Assembly (NCBI GenBank): GCA_016125225.1
Contig: WGME01000018.1
Span: forward strand, 248,001-312,000
From: a bacterium
Lineage (GTDB): Bacteria > Planctomycetota > Planctomycetia > Planctomycetales > Planctomycetaceae
Length of the DNA stretch: 64,000 nt
Direction of reading: 5' to 3'
Positions within the stretch are counted from its first letter, which is position 1; the number at the start of each line of letters is the position of its first letter. The notes beneath the pieces are model-generated. The model searched no databases, was not told the DNA's origin, and was given only the letters and a program-made list of their open reading frames with translations. Shown piece after piece: positions 24,672 to 32,155 of the stretch. Position numbers and translations under genes: made by a program.

Positions 24672-26297
24672 ATGCTGCGAACGTTTCAGGGGCTGTTGAC
24701 GGCCCTGGTGATGAGTCTGACGCCGTTATTGGCCCAGGCTCACTTCGTGTGGATCGTCGCGGGACCCACCAGTCCCGATGGTCAGGTGCATGTCTACTTC
24801 AGCGAAGAAGCGGCGCCCGACAAGCCGGAACTGCTGAGCCGCGTGGCGACAGCCAAGCTGTTTCAATCTGCCGCTGGTGAACTTACGGAGCTGCCGCTGA
24901 TCCGTGCGACTGACTCGCTGGCCGCCACACCGTCTGGCACTGGTCCGAAGGCGTTTTTCCTGAGCCATACCTACGGCGTGATCTCCCGTGGTGAGGAAAC
25001 GTTCCAACTGCGATACTACGCCAAGAGCTACGACAAAACCGATCCGCGCGTGTGGACCGCCGTGGCTCAACCGACCGCCCTGCCCTTCGAAATCACCCCA
25101 CGAATGGCTGGCGATGAAGTGCAGTTCGAAGTGACGTGGCAAGGCAAGCCCGCTGCGGATATCGCCTTGACCATTGAAGCGGAGGGCATCGACAACATCG
25201 AAGGGACCACCAGCGAACGGGGTGTCTTCTCGACTAAGTTGCCCGCCGGCAAGACCATTTCCATCCGAGCCAAGCACACCGAGAACACGGCCGGTGAGCA
25301 AGACGGAAAAGCCTTTGCCTCGGTCCGACATTACGCTACGTTGTCGCTGGTGATTCCCGCGGAAGTGGTGCAGGCGACTTTGCCGAACCTCGATCCCCCG
25401 GTGACCAGTTTCGGTGCCGCCATCGCCGGTGACTATGTTTACGTCTCGGGTGGCCATCTGGGGGCCGCCCATCATTATTCGACCGAAGGTCAATCGGCCC
25501 GGTTTGCCCGACTGAATCTTAAGACGCCCACCGCCTGGGAAAACCTGGCCGATGTGCCGAAGCGTACGGGTCTGGCGATGGTGCCTTACCAGGGCAAAGT
25601 GATCCGCATCGGTGGCTTTGAAGCCCGCAACAAAGAAGGCGACAAGGAAGAACTCGTCTCGATGGCCGATGTCGCCAGCTACGATCCCGCCACCAACACC
25701 TGGACCGAACTCACTTCGCTGCCCCAGGGCCGCTCGTCACACGATGCCGTGGTGATTGGCGACTCGCTGTATGTGGTGGGGGGCTGGTACATGAACCGCG
25801 AAGCCGAAACGGTCTGGCATGACAATGCCCTCGTCGCCGATCTCAAGCAGCAACCGATCGTGTGGCAGCCGGTGCCGCAACCGTTCCATCGCCGAGCCGT
25901 TTCAGCGGCGGAATGGCATGGTCAACTGGTGGTGCTCGGCGGCATGCAGGAAAAGGGCGGCCCGACCAAGATCACCGCCTTCTACAACCCGCAAACCAAA
26001 ACCTGGACCGATGGCCCCGAACTGCAGGGCAACAACATGGATGGCTTCGGCTCGTCGGCCTTTGCCATCGGCGACACGCTCTACGTCAGCACGATGTCGG
26101 GCAAACTGCAACGCCTGTCACAAGATGGCAAGCGGTTCGACAGCATTGCCCAGCTGCAACATCCCCGGTTCTTTCATCGCATGTTGCCCACCGCTCAGGG
26201 ACAACTCCTGTTTGTCGGCGGAGCCAGCATGCAAACCGGCAAAGTGGCTGAACTGGAACTGTTCAACCCGACGGAACTGTTGACGGCGGAAAAGTAA
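24672..26297 (+). CDS. Exported DUF4198-like / kelch-repeat fusion protein
   Basis: A 541-residue exported protein. AGGAGA lies 7 bases before the ATG at 24672; an upstream TTG is less likely. The signal peptide ends QAHF, and AHFVWI is typical of DUF4198 proteins, whose relatives include nickel-uptake-associated periplasmic proteins. Residues about 20-240 form this domain with a Ca-beta-like section (GKPAADIALTIEAEG). From about 255 on there are five to six kelch blades (GAAIAGDYVYVSGGHLG, GLAMVPYQGKVIRIGG, HDAVVIGDSLYVVGGW, WHGQLVVLGGMQEKGG, SSAFAIGDTLYVSTM, HRMLPTAQGQLLFVGG). It is probably a periplasmic binding or scaffolding protein. It ends at a strong terminator. Confidence 0.8.
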   Translation: MLRTFQGLLTALVMSLTPLLAQAHFVWIVAGPTSPDGQVHVYFSEEAAPDKPELLSRVATAKLFQSAAGELTELPLIRATDSLAATPSGTGPKAFFLSHTYGVISRGEETFQLRYYAKSYDKTDPRVWTAVAQPTALPFEITPRMAGDEVQFEVTWQGKPAADIALTIEAEGIDNIEGTTSERGVFSTKLPAGKTISIRAKHTENTAGEQDGKAFASVRHYATLSLVIPAEVVQATLPNLDPPVTSFGAAIAGDYVYVSGGHLGAAHHYSTEGQSARFARLNLKTPTAWENLADVPKRTGLAMVPYQGKVIRIGGFEARNKEGDKEELVSMADVASYDPATNTWTELTSLPQGRSSHDAVVIGDSLYVVGGWYMNREAETVWHDNALVADLKQQPIVWQPVPQPFHRRAVSAAEWHGQLVVLGGMQEKGGPTKITAFYNPQTKTWTDGPELQGNNMDGFGSSAFAIGDTLYVSTMSGKLQRLSQDGKRFDSIAQLQHPRFFHRMLPTAQGQLLFVGGASMQTGKVAELELFNPTELLTAEK

Positions 26298-26331
26298 ACC
26301 GTCGACGGGAACTACGACTGTCGAGAACCTG

Positions 26332-26377
26332 CCGCGTGCTGTCGGTGATGCAAATCACTGACGGCATGCGGTTTTTT
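26332..26377 (+). terminator. Rho-independent terminator after the kelch gene
   Basis: An 18-base stem, CCGCGTGCTGTCGGTGAT (26332-26349) with ATCACTGACGGCATGCGG (26354-26371), has two or three internal mismatches and a 4-base loop. TTTTTT follows at 26372-26377. It closes the DUF1559-lipoprotein-DUF3386-kelch unit. Confidence 0.9.
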
Positions 26378-26420
26378 GTTACGTCTCGTGATCGAACGAT
26401 CTACCGATCATGAAAAACAT

Positions 26421-28199
26421 TCAATCGCTGATCGGCACCAAAGGTCCGTCTTCGATCCAAATCAACTGGGATGCGACCGCAATTGACCCACGGGTTTCCG
26501 GTTCCCGACCCGGCCAATGCACAGTGACCGAATCAACGTGGTCGGCAGCACCGACCGGTACGATCAGCCGCACATCGTGAGCCGATTGAAAACTGTCACC
26601 GGCGGGACAACGGAGTGTCAGTCGTTGACCGGCGATGACGACATCAACCCGGGCCCCCAGTGGCTGGCGGGCCGAACGGGTTCCAACAAGTTTCAAAACC
26701 AAACTTCTCCCCGAGCGTTCGCTGTCGTTGCGCAATACGGCTGTCGGCTCCACCAGATGCGTGACCACTAAGTCGGCGTCGCCATCGTTGTCGAGATCCC
26801 CGACCGCTGCCCCCCGGCCAATCCATTTCTGTTGAAAGTAGTCCCCCGCCGCCGAGGTGCCATCCTGAAACTTTTGCCCCTGATCGTTCCGCAGCAGAAA
26901 CGGTCGCATGGCAAACTCATAACTGAGGCCGAGCGATGTCAGATCCCACACATGCCCGTTGGTGACAAACAGGTCGGGCTGCTGATCGAGATCGAAATCG
27001 GCGAAGACGGTGCCAAACCCCAGCCCCGGTCGCGTGATTGCATCCAGACCGAGATCGGCATTCCTGGCGAGAAACCCGGCCGGTCCCAGGTTCTCGTAGA
27101 GATCGTTCGGCTCATTTTGAAAGTTCGTCACAAACAGATCGAAGCGGCTGTCGCCGTTGTAATCTCCACAGGCGATACCCATGCCACTGCGGGCACGGCC
27201 ATCGGCCCCCACGGCTGCTCCGCGTGACAGGGCGTTCTCTTCGAATCGCAGGTCGCCGAGGTTCTGCCAGAGCAGGTTTTCAGTGGTATCGCAGGCGACA
27301 TAGAGATCGAGCCGATCGTCGCCATCGAAATCTGCGATCGAGACACCAAGGCCTTTCCCGGCCACCGCAGTGATCCCCGCAGGCTGACTGACATTCTCAA
27401 ACCCGCCATTCGCCAGATTCTGATATAGCAGATCGGCCTGACCGGTCCGCCCAATCGGTCCGCAGGAAATCTTCACGGGGGGCGTTTGCTGCGTAAAACA
27501 GGGGGGATCTGTGGGAGCATAGTCGACATAGTTGACGACGTATAAATCGAGTGCCGCATCGCCATTCAGGTCAGCAAACGCCGCACTGGTCGCCCAGAGT
27601 CGCTGGTCTGCAGAGGTTTCAAGCACGACTTCCACAAAGGTGCCATCTCCCTGATTGTGCCACAGATGGTTCGACTGATAGCCCGTCAGAAAGAGGTCGT
27701 CGAAGCCATCGTTGTCGTAATCGCCTACGGCACAGCCCATGCCGTAACCCGTCACCGCGACCCGGGCAGCCTGAGCGTTATTCGCGTACCTCAGCAGACC
27801 GGTGCTGCGGTAGAGGGCATGCGTGGCCGTTTTCGACGGACGGTCGTAGTTGGAACCGTTGGGCAAAAACAGATCGAGGCGGCCATCGGCATCGTAATCG
27901 ATCAACCCGCATCCGCCGCCATTCTGTTCGGTCATGAAGTGTTCGGGGCTGGGATTGCCGTAATACATGAAATCGACACCGCTGGCTGCCGCCACGTTTT
28001 CAAAGCGGATGGGAGACGCCGGGGGAGCAACCGGGGCTGTCAGGGTGATCTTGGGTGCTGATGTGACAGGCTGCGAAGGAGACAAGGCGGAACCGGCGTT
28101 CTGTTCCGGACGACAACCGCCGATTAGTGCGAGACAGGCAATGGTGGCATTAATGACTGGCGGCTGAACCCAGCGGTTCCACATCACAGTGAATCTCAT
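26421..28199 (-). CDS. FG-GAP/VCBS-repeat lipoprotein with ASPIC/UnbV domain (CRTAC1-like)
   Basis: A 592-residue outer-surface or periplasmic lipoprotein. I prefer the ATG at 28199 over a GTG at 28331 because it begins a lipoprotein signal (IACLALIGGC) and avoids overlapping the upstream gene. A beta-propeller of FG-GAP repeats with calcium-binding DxDxDG loops follows (DYDADGRLDLFL, DYDNDGFDDLFL, DLNGDAALDLYV, DFDGDDRLDLYV, DYNGDSRFDLFV, DLDNDGDADLVV). The C-terminus (RSLVLKLVGTRSARQPLG, then SVTVHWPGREPE) is the ASPIC/UnbV domain. It pairs with the TPR lipoprotein gene upstream on the same strand (22 bp apart). Confidence 0.88.
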   Translation of the reverse strand: MRFTVMWNRWVQPPVINATIACLALIGGCRPEQNAGSALSPSQPVTSAPKITLTAPVAPPASPIRFENVAAASGVDFMYYGNPSPEHFMTEQNGGGCGLIDYDADGRLDLFLPNGSNYDRPSKTATHALYRSTGLLRYANNAQAARVAVTGYGMGCAVGDYDNDGFDDLFLTGYQSNHLWHNQGDGTFVEVVLETSADQRLWATSAAFADLNGDAALDLYVVNYVDYAPTDPPCFTQQTPPVKISCGPIGRTGQADLLYQNLANGGFENVSQPAGITAVAGKGLGVSIADFDGDDRLDLYVACDTTENLLWQNLGDLRFEENALSRGAAVGADGRARSGMGIACGDYNGDSRFDLFVTNFQNEPNDLYENLGPAGFLARNADLGLDAITRPGLGFGTVFADFDLDQQPDLFVTNGHVWDLTSLGLSYEFAMRPFLLRNDQGQKFQDGTSAAGDYFQQKWIGRGAAVGDLDNDGDADLVVTHLVEPTAVLRNDSERSGRSLVLKLVGTRSARQPLGARVDVVIAGQRLTLRCPAGDSFQSAHDVRLIVPVGAADHVDSVTVHWPGREPETRGSIAVASQLIWIEDGPLVPISD

Positions 28200-28221
28200 T
28201 TCCAGTCGAGTGTTCGACAAA

Positions 28222-29292
28222 TCATTGATGCAGCGCAGCGGTGCCCGATCGTAGACGTTTTCCAAGTGTCCTCCAGCCTTTCGCCAGCCAGGTTTGGCCT
28301 CGAAATTCGCACCGTTGGGCGACTTCCTCACAAACGGCAGGCGTGGGAGTCGTCACGGCTCCGCTCAGCACCAACTCGTTCAACGCCATCTGATTTTCTT
28401 CCAGTTCGTGGGCCGATTTGAAAGCTGCTGCTGCTTCTTCCGCGCGGCCCATTTGCTGAAAGATGGCTCCTATTTGCTGCACGTAGGCGATGTCCCAGGA
28501 ACGCAATTTTTGTGCATGCTGCAGACAGCCCAACGCCACTGCCCAGTCTTTTTGCGACATCGCCAGTTGAGCCTGAATGGCCCACCAGCGGTCATTTTGC
28601 TCACACGGAGAGACCGGTGCCAGCGGCGTTCCCCAGGGAGCCAGCAAGTCTTTCACGGTGGAAAACTGTGTTTGTTCCAACAGGAACTCGGCCACCGTCA
28701 AACGGGTTTCAAGATTGGAGGGAGCCAATTCCAAAGCGGCATTGAAGTTCTCGCGGGCCCGGTCCAGATGGCCGATCTGCCAGTGGGCATAACCCAACGC
28801 GACCAACACCCGCCATTGCCCCGGATACTGTTGCTCGATGCCTTCCAGATAGGGCAACCCCTCCTGCGGCACCGGCGGACGGAACTCCGTCATCAGGGCA
28901 TGCATCAGGTAGGCATGCTCGCCGGGATGCTCTTCGACCCCTTCCCGGGCGAGGCGTTCAACATCCCGCAAACGGAACTGGTTGAAATAGAGCCACCGCA
29001 ACTCATCATGAGCCACCTGCGACTCGGGATGTTCCTGCAGATAGCCCAGTAACTGCTCCTCGGCGGCGGCCAACTCCCCGGCATCAAGTGCGGCGAGAGC
29101 TTGAGCGAGTCGATCACCCGGTGTCTGTGCCGATTTCGACTCGCAACCGGCAGTGAGACCAGCACCGAGCAGTATTAGCCCGATCCAAGAGAACAATCGG
29201 TCCAGACCAGAACCCTCGCCACGGAAGGGAATTTCACAGGGGACCACTGCCGCCGCGTTCCCGCTCCAGCAATTCCATGCGGCCGCAAACAA
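28222..29292 (-). CDS. TPR lipoprotein
   Basis: Up to 356 residues. The outermost start is a TTG at 29292; a GTG at 29247 or a start just before the hydrophobic stretch is as likely, since no Shine-Dalgarno sequence decides. LILLGAGLTAGC is a lipobox with the Cys about residue 50 of the long form. TPR units follow: LAALDAGELAAAEEQLLGYL, then LVALGYAHWQIGHLDRAREN, then QIGAIFQQMGRAEEAAAAFK. It is probably a periplasmic scaffold partnered with the FG-GAP/UnbV lipoprotein encoded next. Confidence 0.78.
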   Translation of the reverse strand: MFAAAWNCWSGNAAAVVPCEIPFRGEGSGLDRLFSWIGLILLGAGLTAGCESKSAQTPGDRLAQALAALDAGELAAAEEQLLGYLQEHPESQVAHDELRWLYFNQFRLRDVERLAREGVEEHPGEHAYLMHALMTEFRPPVPQEGLPYLEGIEQQYPGQWRVLVALGYAHWQIGHLDRARENFNAALELAPSNLETRLTVAEFLLEQTQFSTVKDLLAPWGTPLAPVSPCEQNDRWWAIQAQLAMSQKDWAVALGCLQHAQKLRSWDIAYVQQIGAIFQQMGRAEEAAAAFKSAHELEENQMALNELVLSGAVTTPTPAVCEEVAQRCEFRGQTWLAKGWRTLGKRLRSGTAALHQ

Positions 29293-29468
29293 AGCTGGCG
29301 ATCCCCCGAGAACCCGGAACGGCTCTCATTTCACGATTCATTGAAACCCCGCGCGCCGGGTTCCATCAGCATACGGCAGGAGGACGGGACTTGCGAAGGC
29401 ATACAGAGGGATTGTGTGCTACAGAGCCGCGGCACCCAGCACCCATCCGCCAACCTCTAATCGCGGGT

Positions 29469-29768
29469 TCAGGCAAACCCGAACGCGGGGACCAGCGATT
29501 CCGTGGCGGCACGCTCGGCGGCGGCTTCGGCCAGGAACCGTTTGATATGCCGATGGCAGGCAGTGCATCCGCCCCCGGCACCGCAGGCCTTGGTCACCTG
29601 GCGGACGGATGTCAGATCCTGAGCCGCGATTTCCTCGCGAATTTCCTCAGCCGTGACGCCGAGGCAATGACACGTGGGGCGCGTGCTGCTGGCTTGAGTC
29701 AGCAGACTCGACTCTGTCGATGCCGTACAACAAGAGGTTCTCGTCAGCATGGGCAGGACCCGCAACAT
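29469..29768 (-). CDS. Bfd-like [2Fe-2S] protein (bacterioferritin-associated ferredoxin family)
   Basis: A 99-residue protein. Residues about 33-80 match the BFD-type [2Fe-2S] domain: TCHCLGVTAEEIREEI supplies the CxC pair and GGGCTACHRHIKRFL the CxxC pair, with the expected ~33-residue gap. An extra Cys precedes (KACGAGGG). Bfd donates electrons to bacterioferritin to release stored iron; similar domains also occur in nitrite reductases and as standalone ferredoxins. An ATG at 29750 is an alternative start. The perfect 19-bp palindrome 27 bp upstream (29795-29813) fits iron-dependent repression, as for bfd elsewhere. No bacterioferritin gene adjoins. Confidence 0.82.
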   Translation of the reverse strand: MLRVLPMLTRTSCCTASTESSLLTQASSTRPTCHCLGVTAEEIREEIAAQDLTSVRQVTKACGAGGGCTACHRHIKRFLAEAAAERAATESLVPAFGFA

Positions 29769-29794
29769 TCGGGCGACGAATCGGGCAGGTATTT

Positions 29795-29813
29795 ATTGAG
29801 ACTGAGTCTCAAT
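29795..29813. promoter_or_regulatory. Fur-box-like 19-bp perfect palindrome, copy B
   Basis: ATTGAGACTGAGTCTCAAT is a perfect 9-1-9 inverted repeat, 27 bp before the Bfd-like start codon and 134 bp before the divergent hydrolase start. Its core TGAGACT-G-AGTCTCA fits the 7-1-7 Fur-box layout and differs from TGAGAAT-n-ATTCTCA by one base pair per half. A near-identical copy is at 20547-20565. Confidence 0.7.
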
Positions 29814-29947
29814 CGCGATGTAAGTATATCGTCCTGGTCCCACAGATTCCAAGCCCCTAGTCTTGATTTTCTCAACTTTCCTCCGCAGTCTGGCTTAGCA
29901 AAAACCCTCCGCCCCCGATGCCGAGATCGTCCCCACCGGAGCCTGCT

Positions 29948-32095
29948 ATGTATCACCGGACGTATTCCATTACCCTCCTGGCAGTTACGGCTTTCATCCT
30001 ACAGGGATTCTTGGCGCCCGTCCGGGCCGATGGGCCGGCCGATAATTCCGTCGAAAATGTTCGCCGGGTTCCCAAACTGGGGGTGGAAGTGCCGGAAGCC
30101 GATCGGATCGAATTGGAAGCCGGTCTGCAAGTTCTGCAGGAGTTGATGCAACAACCTCTGCCTGGCGCGGGGATGGAGCGTTACTGGACCGACGTGGAAA
30201 TCTTCCATCGAGCGGTCGACCAAGCTCTCAAGCATCAAGAATTTTTTGATGCCAAGGAAATCCCGGTCGCCAAGAAACTCCTCGCCCTGGGCAAAGATCG
30301 GGCGGAGCAACTCATCGTGGGGAATCCGGCCTGGATTCGTCAAACCGGCCTCGTGGTTCGCGGTTATCGATCAAAGATTGATAACACGGTTCAACCTTAC
30401 GGCCTGATCGTTCCGGACGATTACGACTTCAATATCAAGCCGGATGATCAGCAACTTCCTCTCGGCGTTATCAGGACAAGAGCACCGAGTCGCCAGCCCA
30501 TGGGACCGCGCCATCGGCTTGACCTCTGGTTCCATGGCCGAGGCGAGACATTGAGCGAGGTGAATTTCATTAACCAGCGGTTGAGCAACCGCGGTGAATT
30601 CACGCCGCCGGGCACGATCGTGCTGCATCCGTATGGCCGGTACTGCAATGCCAACAAGTTCGCAGGGGAGATCGATACTTTTGAAGCGTTGGCGCATGCC
30701 AAGCAAAATTACCGGATAGATGATCAGCACATCGCCGTGCGCGGGTTTTCGATGGGCGGAGCGGCCTGCTGGCAGTTTGCGGTTCATTACCCGGGAAAAT
30801 GGTTCGCCGCCAATCCCGGTGCCGGTTTCTCGGAGACGCCCGATTTCCTGAAGGTCTTCCAGAAGGAAACGCTGGCCCCAACCTGGTACGAGGAAAAGCT
30901 CTGGCGGATGTATGACTGCACGGACTACGCTGCCAATCTGGCGTTTCTCCCCACGGTCGCCTACAGCGGCGAAATCGACAGCCAGAAGCAGGCCGCCGAC
31001 ATCATGGAAGTGGCCTTGAAAGCTGAAGGCCTGCCGCTGCTGCACATCATCGGTCCGATGACGGCACACAAGATTCATCCCGATTCCAAGATTGAAATCG
31101 AAAAGACCTTGAGTCAGTGGGAACGGCTCGGACCTCCTTATCAACTCAAGTCACCGTTGCCTTTTGTGGATGGCTGGGAAACGATCGATCAATTCGTCAC
31201 CTACACATTGCGTTACAACCAATCGCGTTTCATCACTGCGCAGGCGTTGGAAGAACATTGGGAACCCGCGCGGATCGTGGTGCAACGGCATCTCGAAACC
31301 GATGCCCCGTCGTACAGGGTCACAACACACAATGTGCGGGCGTTCGCGTTGGACCTGAACCGCATGCTCGGCGGGAATGCCTTCAACACGTTGAACCGCG
31401 GTTTGAATCTGGAGATCGATGGGCAACGTCTGCCACTGCGAGGAGGCGGCAACCCGCAGGGTTTCGAATACATTAAGACCGAACAAGGCTGGATCTCGGG
31501 AAGACCAGAAACCAAGGGCCTCGCCAAACGGCATGGTCTGCAGGGGCCCATTGATGATGCCTTCATGGAGTCATACATCTTCGTGAAGCCGACAAGTACC
31601 GGATTGTCTCCCGAAATCGATGCCTGGGTGACCGCGGAATTCGAACATGCCGTGGAACATTGGCGACGGCACTTCCGCGGCGATGCCCGCATCAAACTTG
31701 ATACGGAAATCACCAAGGAGGACATGCAGTCGGCGAATATCGTGCTGTGGGGCGATCCGAAGTCCAACGAAACACTCCGTTTCATTCAGGATCAACTGCC
31801 GATCCGCTGGAATCTGGATGACCAGAAACTGCTCGTGGGAGCCACGGAGTATGACGCCGCCACGCATCTGCCGCTGATGATCTTCCCGAATCCGCTGGCC
31901 CCGAATCATTATGTTGTTCTCAACAGCAGCTTCACTTTTCGGGAATATGATTACCTGAACAATGCCCGGCAATCCCCGAAGCTCCCCGACTGGGCGATCA
32001 TTGATGTGCGGACACCGGCCAACAGCCGCTATCCTGGCAATGTGGTCGATGCCAATTTTTTCGATGAAACCTGGCAACTGAAACCCGCCCAGTAA
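29948..32095 (+). CDS. Secreted prolyl-oligopeptidase-like alpha/beta hydrolase
   Basis: A 715-residue exported protein. The ATG at 29948 follows CCGGAGCC and starts the signal peptide (ITLLAVTAFILQGFLAPVRA). The alpha/beta-hydrolase core lies in the N-terminal half (about 150-400): HRLDLWFHGRGETLSE carries the oxyanion-hole region, HIAVRGFSMGGAACWQ the nucleophile elbow GFSMGG, and GPMTAHKIHPDS the probable catalytic His. The C-terminal 300 residues have no motif I recognise (...WRRHFRGDARIKLDTEITK). This layout matches planctomycete hydrolases annotated as prolyl oligopeptidase family; the substrate is unknown and could be a peptide or ester. Confidence 0.78.
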   Translation: MYHRTYSITLLAVTAFILQGFLAPVRADGPADNSVENVRRVPKLGVEVPEADRIELEAGLQVLQELMQQPLPGAGMERYWTDVEIFHRAVDQALKHQEFFDAKEIPVAKKLLALGKDRAEQLIVGNPAWIRQTGLVVRGYRSKIDNTVQPYGLIVPDDYDFNIKPDDQQLPLGVIRTRAPSRQPMGPRHRLDLWFHGRGETLSEVNFINQRLSNRGEFTPPGTIVLHPYGRYCNANKFAGEIDTFEALAHAKQNYRIDDQHIAVRGFSMGGAACWQFAVHYPGKWFAANPGAGFSETPDFLKVFQKETLAPTWYEEKLWRMYDCTDYAANLAFLPTVAYSGEIDSQKQAADIMEVALKAEGLPLLHIIGPMTAHKIHPDSKIEIEKTLSQWERLGPPYQLKSPLPFVDGWETIDQFVTYTLRYNQSRFITAQALEEHWEPARIVVQRHLETDAPSYRVTTHNVRAFALDLNRMLGGNAFNTLNRGLNLEIDGQRLPLRGGGNPQGFEYIKTEQGWISGRPETKGLAKRHGLQGPIDDAFMESYIFVKPTSTGLSPEIDAWVTAEFEHAVEHWRRHFRGDARIKLDTEITKEDMQSANIVLWGDPKSNETLRFIQDQLPIRWNLDDQKLLVGATEYDAATHLPLMIFPNPLAPNHYVVLNSSFTFREYDYLNNARQSPKLPDWAIIDVRTPANSRYPGNVVDANFFDETWQLKPAQ

Positions 32096-32155
32096 CCCAC
32101 ACTTAGCCGCAAGGCAACGCCGAGCGCTGGTCCATCTGAAGACAGTGGTATTTCA

